A stretch of DNA of 40,232 bases from Defluviitaleaceae bacterium (GTDB lineage: Bacteria > Bacillota > Clostridia > Lachnospirales > WRAX01), in NCBI GenBank assembly GCA_009784575.1, contig WRBK01000018.1, positions 1-40,232 on the forward strand, given 5' to 3'. How positions within the stretch are numbered: the stretch's first letter is position 1; every line of letters begins with the position of its first letter. A model generated the notes under the pieces. It searched no databases and was not told the origin of the DNA. It saw only the letters and a list, made by a program, of their open reading frames with translations. The translations under genes were made by a program, and so were the position numbers. Positions 33,736 to 40,232 of the stretch are shown here, in pieces.

Positions 33736-34530
33736 GTGAATAACAATGTCAATGAAATCTTACAAAACTTAGAAGATGGTGTCAAAGGTATATTTGAGAG
33801 CTCTGATTATCAAAACTACCTGAATACTTTATCAAAATTCCACAACTACAGCTTAAACAACACCATGCTCATACATTCGCAAAAATCAGATGCAAGCTAT
33901 GTAGCAGGCTTTAATACTTGGACTACTAAGTTTAATAGGCAGGTACAAAAAGGCGAAAAAGGAATAAAAATTCTAGCCCCCTTAGTCTACAAAACTGAAA
34001 AAGAAAATATCGAAACCGGCGAAATAACCGAAGGCAAGGCAATCAAAGGCTTCAAAATTACCACCGTTTTTGATATTTCGCAGACTAAAGGCGACCCATT
34101 GACGTCAATCGACTTAGAGCAATTGGAGGGTGGCGTAGAGGACTATAAGAGAATCTTTGATACTCTTAGAAAAATTTCTCCTGTGCCAATTGCATTCGAG
34201 AGCATAACCTCTGGAGTAAAGGGCTATTACAGCCATATAGACAAAAGAATTGCAATAAACGAAGGCATGAGCGAACTGCAAAGTATCAAAACCACTATAC
34301 ATGAAATGGCTCATACTATATTACACGATAAAGATATTGTTGACAGAGACCTACTGCTTGATTCCGAAACAAAAGAAGTACAAGCGGAGAGTGTGGCTTA
34401 CACCGTGTGTTCTCATTTTGGTTTGGGTGTCAGTGAATATTCTTTTGGATATATTGCAGGATGGTCACAAGAAAAGGATAACAAAACGCTAAAATCATCG
34501 CTAGATGTAATTAAGAAAAACATCAAGTGA
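33736..34530 (+). CDS. ArdC-like antirestriction / zinc metallopeptidase (N-terminal half of split gene)
   Basis: 264 residues. The N-terminal ArdC-type ssDNA-binding domain is visible (KFHNYSLNNTMLIHSQ; VAGFNTWTTKFNRQVQKGEK), followed by a zincin-like domain with the HEMAHTILH metal-binding motif (about 193-201) and a downstream Glu in KEVQAESVAYTV. Such proteins protect incoming DNA of conjugative elements from restriction. GTG start, eight bases after GGAGG. The frame ends at a TGA (34528-34530) produced by one extra A in AAGAAAAACATC; without it the sequence runs on (SSEIISDLEKSLEKSL) into the TOPRIM part. Confidence 0.78.
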   Translation: MNNNVNEILQNLEDGVKGIFESSDYQNYLNTLSKFHNYSLNNTMLIHSQKSDASYVAGFNTWTTKFNRQVQKGEKGIKILAPLVYKTEKENIETGEITEGKAIKGFKITTVFDISQTKGDPLTSIDLEQLEGGVEDYKRIFDTLRKISPVPIAFESITSGVKGYYSHIDKRIAINEGMSELQSIKTTIHEMAHTILHDKDIVDRDLLLDSETKEVQAESVAYTVCSHFGLGVSEYSFGYIAGWSQEKDNKTLKSSLDVIKKNIK

Positions 34531-34555
34531 AATCATCAGCGACTTAGAGAAATCT

Positions 34556-35896
34556 TTGGAAAAAAGCTTGCAAAACAACGCGATACCCGACAAAGAGCCA
34601 AAAACACCTAATAAGAAAACAGTAGATAATGGCTATAGAAACATGAGTAAAGATGAAATCAATAATGCTGCAAATACAAATCTCCTGAACTTCCTAAATT
34701 CTATAGGGGAGAAAGTTCAACAGCGCGGTAATAATTACTTTTGGATTGGGGGCGGCAATAGCTCTGTGGCAATAATCCCAGATAAACCTAATGTCTATAA
34801 GCATTTTGCAACAGGAGAGAGTGGTAATGCCATTAAGTTTTGCCGCAATTATTTAGGCATGGGATTTCGAGAGGCAGTCGAAGCCTTAAATGGCGGCCGC
34901 ATTCCCTATGAGGCAGAAAGTGCAAGTCGCCCCTCTTGTGCACCAAAGCAATTAATGCAAACAGAAAGAAGATCCTTTGTTCCGCCAGTGCGCGACAATG
35001 GAGCAACTGCCGATATGCTTTACGGCTATCTTTCGGATGAAAGGGGCATATCAAAGCGCGTTATATGGGAGTTTTACGATGCAGATAGCCTATATCAAAC
35101 AAAGGAGCAGTCCAAAACAAAAGGCAATACATACTCTAACATTGCTTTTGTAGCCAAAGATTTTGAGGGAAATCCACAAGGAGCTATTAAACGCTCTTTG
35201 ACACCAGATGGCTTTAAAGGCAACCACATAGGTTCAAATATGAAGGACTTCTGCTTTAGGCATGATGGAGACGGCATAAATGGTCGCCTTTTTGTTTTTG
35301 AAGCTCCAATAGATATGTTAAGCTTTATTACAATAATGGAGGCAAAAGAGGTATTTGTAAGAAAAGTAGGGGGTCAACCTGATAATGATGCCAAATATGG
35401 GGCGGTTCAATGGAAAGAGGATAGCTATTTGGCTCTGGGCGGTGTCAGCCCTTCTCCGTTATTGAACTATGTAACACACAAAGCATCACGAGGTCAAGAT
35501 ATAAAGGAGATATGGCTTGCCCTTGACCATGATAAGGCAGGTATTGCCGCCAGTGCGGGCATGGCAGAAAAACTTAGAGAAATTGGCTACAAAGGCGATA
35601 TATGTTGCTATTTCCCAAAAAACAAGGACTGGAACGAAGATTTACAAAAAGCCAGAGTTCATCCAGAATGGCGTAATGGATTATGGGGTCAAGGCTTCAC
35701 TGATGAGCATATTTCTATCAATATATATTCTGGAGATGATGCCGCGCTCAAAGCGGATTTGGAAGGTCTTTTGGGGAAACACAGTCAAAATTCACAGCAG
35801 CAAGCCCAACCCCATCAAACAGAAGAGCAAGGTCATCTAAAAGCCCAAGAACCTAAGCATAAGCTGCCAGAGCCAGAAGCTGTACCTGTGAGATAA
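34556..35896 (+). CDS. TOPRIM/DUF3991 domain protein (C-terminal half of split gene)
   Basis: 446 residues. It has a DUF3991-like zinc-less primase-type region (NYFWIGGGNSSVAIIPDKPN; FATGESGNAIKFCRNYLGMG, about 60-110) and a TOPRIM_2-type domain with an acidic FVFEAPIDMLSF segment and the DxDxxG-like LALDHDKAGIAAS (about 320-332). The C-terminus is Gln/Pro-rich. No ribosome binding site precedes the TTG at 34556, and the frame is in-phase with the ArdC part if one A is removed, so the natural product is probably one protein from 33736 to 35896. Role in element DNA replication or transfer is inferred from domain and context. Confidence 0.72.
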   Translation: MEKSLQNNAIPDKEPKTPNKKTVDNGYRNMSKDEINNAANTNLLNFLNSIGEKVQQRGNNYFWIGGGNSSVAIIPDKPNVYKHFATGESGNAIKFCRNYLGMGFREAVEALNGGRIPYEAESASRPSCAPKQLMQTERRSFVPPVRDNGATADMLYGYLSDERGISKRVIWEFYDADSLYQTKEQSKTKGNTYSNIAFVAKDFEGNPQGAIKRSLTPDGFKGNHIGSNMKDFCFRHDGDGINGRLFVFEAPIDMLSFITIMEAKEVFVRKVGGQPDNDAKYGAVQWKEDSYLALGGVSPSPLLNYVTHKASRGQDIKEIWLALDHDKAGIAASAGMAEKLREIGYKGDICCYFPKNKDWNEDLQKARVHPEWRNGLWGQGFTDEHISINIYSGDDAALKADLEGLLGKHSQNSQQQAQPHQTEEQGHLKAQEPKHKLPEPEAVPVR

Positions 35897-35951
35897 CCAA
35901 ATTTGTTTCAGCATTAGATTTCCGATAAATATATTATCAAGGGGTGACACA

Positions 35952-36391
35952 ATGGAAAGAACTATCAACCCAACAGAAGCATTGCAACTTTATGGCAAGC
36001 TAGCCGACACATGCTATTTACAATCATCAGATACACTACATGGCTTGCTATTGCAAGATAAAATCAGGCTCTCTGATATACCTTTTCCTCTAAGAGCTAA
36101 CAGTGTGTATATATAGGAACTTTAAGGGTCAGCCATCACTTTGGTAAACGATTCTATGATGGCATACAAATAATTATGGATGATGCATTGAAAATCGCAA
36201 GCGACCCCAATGGATATTTATTTAATTATGAAATGTATGGTATAATGAGGTCGTTAGGCATCTATTTAACAATTTATGATTTTGGAGGAGCTCGCAGTGA
36301 AGATGAGTTCAGAAAAAACATATACCAGCCATTCATCACACAATTGCAGAAGTTGTCACCAGAAATGTGCTGCTTTTGTAAAATGCAATAA
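35952..36391 (+). pseudogene. Unknown element protein, frameshifted
   Basis: ATG 35952 after GGGGTG opens a 54-residue frame (MERTINPTEALQLYGKLADT) that ends in TAG at 36114. Another frame continues at that point with protein-like sequence (GTLRVSHHFGKRFYDGIQII) to 36391. The break lies in the GTGTGTATATAG tract, suggesting a dinucleotide slip. Joined length would be about 145 residues. No family recognised. Confidence 0.5.
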
Positions 36392-36403
36392 TAAGTATAA
36401 TGA

Positions 36404-36943
36404 ACTCAAAAACATGCTTTCCAGCCTCCCGCAAAAAAGGCTAAAGTTGTACGTCTTGTTGAAAAAGGTGATGAAGATTATCTCGTTATGTTACGAGAGG
36501 AATTTTCTATAAGCGGTTCTAATGTGCAATGGTGGTATGAATTACATAAGGGGAGCAGTTTTGGAGTTAGGGGTGGTCTCATGGCAGAAGTTCACGGTAT
36601 AGTTATATATGAGAATGCGGCAAAAGGAAGCGAAAATACCGAAGATGGCACGGAGGCAACTAACAAAAGTTTTGAACGCATTGCGCACATAAGGGGCTTT
36701 TTTGTTCATACGCCTAATGCTGGTTTTGGTACTATTCTAATGGATGAACTGATTCAATATGCGAAAAAGCATAATTCAACCAAAATAACAGGTCGCTTAT
36801 CTTCCGTTGATGAAAAATTCGAAAATACCGACCGCCGAAATCATTTTTATAAGAAGTTTGGTTTTGAGTTTCTGGATAATGATAAGATATGCTTAGATTT
36901 GCGACAAGGGCAACATAATAACAGGCATGACATAAGCAGCTAA
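36404..36943 (+). CDS. GNAT-like acetyltransferase, 5' end unclear
   Basis: The C-terminal part has GNAT features: HIRGFFVHTPNAGFGTILMD (acetyl-CoA loop) and RRNHFYKKFGFEFLDND. The frame is open from 36404 but contains no start with a ribosome binding site before ATG 36488, while protein-like residues (AKKAKVVRLVEKGDEDYLVM) lie upstream of that codon. A plausible start at ATG 36414 is in another frame, separated by the A6 run at 36433-36438. So the gene is probably frameshifted at its beginning. Substrate unknown. Confidence 0.55.
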   Translation, partial: TQKHAFQPPAKKAKVVRLVEKGDEDYLVMLREEFSISGSNVQWWYELHKGSSFGVRGGLMAEVHGIVIYENAAKGSENTEDGTEATNKSFERIAHIRGFFVHTPNAGFGTILMDELIQYAKKHNSTKITGRLSSVDEKFENTDRRNHFYKKFGFEFLDNDKICLDLRQGQHNNRHDISS

Positions 36944-36970
36944 ATAAAATTTATAGCGAGGTGCAATATT

Positions 36971-37619
36971 ATGAAAATGAATTTAAAAGTGAATAGTAAG
37001 TATCTAGCAAAAGCCATTATCGCTTTTGCTTTTATTTTTACCACAGCTCTATCGACACCTTTTATCACAACAGTACATGCCTCACCGCCGCCATGGAGCT
37101 TTGGCGCAAGTCCAAGCTCACAAGCTGTGCATATAGATGAAAGCAGGTTAGCTGATATCTTAGGTATTTCGGTTGATGCAAGTAATCAGATATCACAACG
37201 TCATTTCTCCCCATCAGTGAGCCGCAGTGCGTACAACGAAGGTGAACTGATAGGTACTTTGCATGTGGAAAGACTAAATCGCACAGTATCTATTTACGAA
37301 GGTGAAACGATGCGAAATATGGATTTTGGCGCGGGAAGATTTACGTTTAGTGGTCTCCATGATGGCAACATGGCACTTATTGGACATAACAGGGGTCCTG
37401 CTGGCTTCTTCTCATTCGTAAGACTTTTACAGCAAGGAGACATTATCATAGTCGAAACAAATCAAGGTATGTGCCGATATGTCGTAGAAATGACCTATAT
37501 AATAAGTGAAGATGATTTTTCGCCTTTACTATGTTTCAATGATAACCGCTTAACACTGATAACCTGCGTAGAATTATGAACAAACAAGAAGAAGAGTTGC
37601 TGTAGCTGTGAGGATTTGA
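36971..37619 (+). pseudogene. srt: Sortase with frameshifted C-terminal tail
   Basis: Signal-anchor helix (LAKAIIAFAFIFTTALSTPF), linker, then a sortase fold with the catalytic histidine in LIGHNRG (His139) and the cysteine in LTLITC (Cys199). In the running frame the protein stops three residues after Cys199 (37579), before the catalytic arginine. The next frame supplies a fitting end (NYEQTRRRVAVAVRI) to 37619. One extra base near 37571 explains this. Sortases of integrative elements anchor their surface proteins. Without the tail the enzyme should be inactive. Confidence 0.75.
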
Positions 37620-37624
37620 TTTGT

Positions 37625-37807
37625 ATGTCGTTGTTTCTAACCAAAAATAACTATAAACGCAGGGAAATGGAAGAGTGGCTAATGAAGATGGGCATACACC
37701 CAAATGACATAAAGAAAGCCTGTGATTTTTTAGATAGTGCCAAAAAGCGGGATGATATAATGGAAAAGGAGATAGCGAAGAGAAATAACAGAAAATACGA
37801 AAGGTAA
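37625..37807 (+). CDS. Small unknown protein
   Basis: 60 residues, basic and helical (REMEEWLMKMGIHPNDIKKA). Start ATG 37625 follows GAGG at 12 bases; its ribosome binding site overlaps the end of the shifted sortase frame, consistent with coupling. No family recognised. Confidence 0.45.
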   Translation: MSLFLTKNNYKRREMEEWLMKMGIHPNDIKKACDFLDSAKKRDDIMEKEIAKRNNRKYER

Positions 37808-37824
37808 AAGGCTAGATATGATGT

Positions 37825-38172
37825 ATGTATTTTAAGAAAAAGGAGAAGTATCAAGAGCGTACAAAAAAATTAATAAGGAGCAGCAATTATCGTGAGCTTT
37901 ATTTTAAAACAAATAGAGGCATACAACTTCCAACTAAGCCGTCGAAAGCACTATACTTCTGCCCTTATTGCGGTAAGCCAATGATAAACAAGAAGAAAAT
38001 GGTTGTAGACCACATTTACTCAATTCGCAGGGTACAGACCAAAAAGCGTTTGAGGGTGCATTTCAAGCAATTTCCTGATGGAGTAAATAATATCAGCAAC
38101 TTAGTAGCTTGTTGTGCTTATTGCAACAAGCGAAAGGGCAAAAAAGGCGGCTTATGGGTTTTTGCGAGGTAA
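37825..38172 (+). CDS. HNH endonuclease
   Basis: 115 residues. Two zinc-binding pairs (CPYCGKPM, about 46-53; CCAYCNKRKG, about 95-104) frame the HNH core VVDHIYSI (about 60-67) and NNISNLVACC, the standard arrangement. Basic N-terminus. It may be a stand-alone nuclease of the element or part of a defence function; context does not decide. No strong ribosome binding site, so the start is not certain. Confidence 0.8.
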   Translation: MYFKKKEKYQERTKKLIRSSNYRELYFKTNRGIQLPTKPSKALYFCPYCGKPMINKKKMVVDHIYSIRRVQTKKRLRVHFKQFPDGVNNISNLVACCAYCNKRKGKKGGLWVFAR

Positions 38173-38346
38173 ATATGGCGCTTACTTTATGCCAATATTA
38201 CGGACTGCTTTAACGGCATTGATGATTTTTGGGCTTATGTGGTTACTCATACAGGCTATATGATGCTGATGGTTAATATATTGTTAATACATTTTTTATT
38301 TACAACTAATAATAGTCAATGGTATAATTTAGAGGAGGACAAAATC

Positions 38347-39432
38347 ATGTTAGGAGATATCAAAATGGCAATACTGCATCCAGAGTATCAAATACCTTTT
38401 AATGGAGTATTTAATTCATTAACCAATCATATTAGCAAATTTCAAGGCGGTTTACCTAATACTCTGTATCATTACACACCCAGTTTCGATGCCATAAATG
38501 GCATTGTTCATAATCGTGAGATATGGCTGACAAATATTGCGTATTTGAGCGATGTAGCAGAATTAGATTACATCAAATCTCTTATGAATGAACCAGAGCT
38601 AGACCCTGCTGTTAAAGAATATCTTAACAACTGGAAACCTATATCGGCAGACTTCGGCACACAAATATATGTGATGTCTTTCTCAGCGAAGCCTGACTAT
38701 TTGCCGTTATGGGCAACCTTCACCAAAATGAAAGGGTATAGTATAGGCTTTAATGCTTATAAGCTACAAAATGAAATCTTATCAAAAGAACGCTTGAACA
38801 TAGAGCCAAAAAGAAATATCACAACATCCCTTGAAACCATTGTAGACCTAACAAAGAAATATCAGCCTCATGCTAAATTCCAAGGCTCTTTTGGTGGCAA
38901 CTGGTATCTTGCCCCTATTATCTACGACAGGCAAGAGCAGGTAAGAATCCTTAACACATTAATAAAACAGACACTTGAACAATTTGAAGAGGTCGCAAAA
39001 ACCGCCGATAAAGGTTTAGGGCAAAATATTTCCATAATAGGCGGTGTTGAGCATGGTCGTATAGCCAAAGACAATAGAGCCTTTGATGCTGCCGTAAATA
39101 AGCTTTTTGACCAATGCGCCGTCCTCTTCAAAAGTGACGACTTTGCATATGAGCATGAATGGTGTTTAATAAAACATATGGATTCCAATAACCCAAATCT
39201 TTTGCGATGTCAGTTCTTCGCAAGGGAAGTTGATAACACTCTCATACCATACATAAAAATGGCACTACGCAATAATCTAAGCTTCCCAATAAACGAGATA
39301 ATAACTGCGCCTTTGTCTATACTTGATACCGCTACTTCTGGGCTGGATTTTGCGCTTTACAATGCAGGCTATGGTATTGGTGAGAATGGTGTTAAGGTGA
39401 GTAAATCTAAGGTAAAGTTGCGAAGATTTTAA
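38347..39432 (+). CDS. DUF2971 family protein
   Basis: 361 residues. The N-terminal signature LYHYTPSFDAINGIVHNREI with IWLTNIAYLSDVAELDY is typical of DUF2971 proteins, as is the later SFSAKPDYLPLWATFTKMKG block and the EHEWCLIKH segment. The family is uncharacterised biochemically to my knowledge but is often found in accessory and defence-rich regions. Start ATG 38347 follows GAGGAGG; upstream in-frame codons have none. About 170 bases before it hold only short remnants. Confidence 0.8.
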   Translation: MLGDIKMAILHPEYQIPFNGVFNSLTNHISKFQGGLPNTLYHYTPSFDAINGIVHNREIWLTNIAYLSDVAELDYIKSLMNEPELDPAVKEYLNNWKPISADFGTQIYVMSFSAKPDYLPLWATFTKMKGYSIGFNAYKLQNEILSKERLNIEPKRNITTSLETIVDLTKKYQPHAKFQGSFGGNWYLAPIIYDRQEQVRILNTLIKQTLEQFEEVAKTADKGLGQNISIIGGVEHGRIAKDNRAFDAAVNKLFDQCAVLFKSDDFAYEHEWCLIKHMDSNNPNLLRCQFFAREVDNTLIPYIKMALRNNLSFPINEIITAPLSILDTATSGLDFALYNAGYGIGENGVKVSKSKVKLRRF

Positions 39433-39441
39433 TAAAAACTC

Positions 39442-39470
39442 TTGCATGATTGATATTATTATGATATAAT
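39442..39470 (+). promoter_or_regulatory. Promoter of the Phd-RelE pair
   Basis: TTGCAT (39442-39447), 17-base spacer, TATAAT (39465-39470). The antitoxin start is 31 bases downstream. Confidence 0.72.
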
Positions 39471-39472
39471 AT
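39453..39472. promoter_or_regulatory. Candidate autoregulatory operator
   Basis: Inverted repeat ATATTAT (39453-39459) and ATAATAT (39466-39472) overlaps the -10 box, the position expected for Phd/RelB-type autorepression. Low sequence complexity makes chance symmetry possible. Confidence 0.4.
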
Positions 39473-39500
39473 GTATATAATATATCAAGGAGCGATTGTC

Positions 39501-39770
39501 ATGTTAATAAAGCCATCGACTGCGTTACGCAATGAATACAACTCTATATCAGAGCTATGCAAGGAAAAACAAGAGCCAATCTTCCTAACCAAAAATGGTG
39601 AAGGTGATTTAGTTGTTATGAGCATTGAAGCATACAAGTATCGCGAGGAAATGTTAGATATAAGGGAAAAACTATTATCTGCGGAAGCTGGCAGATTGTC
39701 AGGAGCAAAAACATACACTGTAGCAGAGGTAAGCGAAAAGCTAAGGGGGCTAGTCGATGAAAGTATATGA
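39501..39770 (+). CDS. Phd/YefM-type antitoxin
   Basis: 89 residues of the Phd/YefM family: the N-terminal DNA-binding part has the usual LRNEYNSISELCKEKQEPIF and LTKNGEGDLVVMSIEAYKY, followed by a variable acidic tail for toxin binding. Start ATG 39501 after AAGGAGCG. Overlaps the toxin gene by 14 bases. Expected to repress its own promoter. Confidence 0.87.
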   Translation: MLIKPSTALRNEYNSISELCKEKQEPIFLTKNGEGDLVVMSIEAYKYREEMLDIREKLLSAEAGRLSGAKTYTVAEVSEKLRGLVDESI

Positions 39771-40080
39771 GGTTCGTTTTCTTCAAGAGGCTTTGGATGA
39801 TCTGGAAGAAATCATCTTGTATATTGCACAAGATAACCGCGCCGCTGCTATTCGTATGCATGATATAATAATTGAAAAAGCTAACAACCTAGCAACATTT
39901 CCAAAACGTGGTTGGCTTGTGCCTGATAAAAAGATGAACAAGGCAGGATACAGGATGCTTGGTATAAAACCGTATATAGTATTCTATCGCATAATTGATG
40001 ATGCAGTATTCATCTACCGCGTTTTGCATGGGGCTACTAACTATCCTCTGTTGTATGAAAAAATAGCTAAAGATAATTAA
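39757..40080 (+). CDS. RelE/ParE-family toxin
   Basis: 107 residues with the RelE/ParE pattern: AxxDLEEIILYIAQDN near the N-terminus, FPKRGW in the middle, YRMLGIKPYIVFYRI and the C-terminal VLHGATNYPLL. This family either cuts mRNA on ribosomes (RelE) or poisons gyrase (ParE); sequence does not settle which. Intact and coupled to its antitoxin. Confidence 0.87.
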   Translation: MKVYEVRFLQEALDDLEEIILYIAQDNRAAAIRMHDIIIEKANNLATFPKRGWLVPDKKMNKAGYRMLGIKPYIVFYRIIDDAVFIYRVLHGATNYPLLYEKIAKDN

Positions 40081-40178
40081 TTTGCATTAGCAAATCGAAT
40101 CAGTGACTTAGTATTTATCCCTAATTAACTAAACCTCCCAATAGAATCATCCGATATATCTATATAGGGGTGATAAAT

Positions 40179-40232
40179 ATGGCAATGCAAAAACAATCAT
40201 GGGAAATTACAGATGAGTTTTGGGACGAAGTA
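40179..40232 (+). mobile_element. IS5-family-like transposase, 5' end only
   Basis: ATG 40179 follows AGGGGTGAT and the 18 visible residues (MQKQSWEITDEFWDEV) match the start of transposases of the IS5/IS4-like group, which begin with a W-x-I-x-D-x-x-W pattern. The gene runs past the window end. The left terminal inverted repeat should lie in 40081-40178, but I could not identify it without the right end. Confidence 0.62.

Noticed and set aside
38299-38328. TTTACA-18-TATAAT promoter-like sequence before the DUF2971 gene
   Set aside because: The predicted transcription start would fall inside the GAGGAGG ribosome binding site, so the mRNA would lose it; AT-rich chance match is more likely.

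Overview
The window looks like a chromosomal segment of a low-to-moderate GC Gram-positive anaerobe, most likely class Clostridia. It carries SLH-domain, LysM, sortase and Lgt genes, Mrp/Mbh-type antiporter subunits, a full oligopeptide ABC operon, carbamate kinase, the MEP-pathway kinase IspE, strong AGGAGG-type ribosome binding sites and canonical sigma-A promoters. No rRNA, tRNA or CRISPR array was seen.

Layout. 1-3735: end of a copper-amine-oxidase-like domain protein, then a compact antiporter operon (MbhD/MbhE/MrpB fusion, MrpC, a frameshifted small gene, MrpD). 3758-9289: two small membrane-associated unknowns, nicotinate phosphoribosyltransferase, an NfeD-flotillin pair transcribed divergently from it, a GNAT enzyme and a small membrane protein. 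9367-15503: a minus-strand peptide ABC transporter operon (binding lipoprotein, two permeases, two ATPases, one small membrane protein) with a clear promoter. 15570-22207: LysM protein, alpha/beta hydrolase, GNAT, a 104-bp inverted repeat, SLH protein, ispE, and carbamate kinase transcribed divergently from ispE. 22228-23494: an HTH regulator preceded by a 26-codon ORF with its own promoter and a candidate operator. 23543-23835: palindromic repeat cluster. 23844-25986: lgt, DUF4190 protein, a small membrane protein and an FG-GAP-like protein whose 5' end looks lost.

From about 26000 to the end the content becomes accessory. It holds a ParB fragment, a split SEC-C/Cys-cluster protein, an orphan MazF, a DUF2281-like/MazF pair, an MntA-HepT pair, a P-loop dNMP-kinase-like protein, a surface protein with an amber codon, a split ArdC-peptidase/TOPRIM gene, a sortase with a shifted tail, HNH and DUF2971 proteins, a Phd/RelE pair and the start of an IS5-type transposase. 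This resembles decayed integrative-element cargo, but no relaxase, VirB4/VirD4 or integrase is inside the window. Single-base frameshifts recur here and, more rarely, in the core. They may be true decay or sequencing errors.

The most interesting unexplained unit is the short ORF plus HTH regulator at 22228-23494, a possible peptide-regulator pair. Next are the P-loop kinase with an unrecognised C-terminal half and the N-terminally extended MntA.
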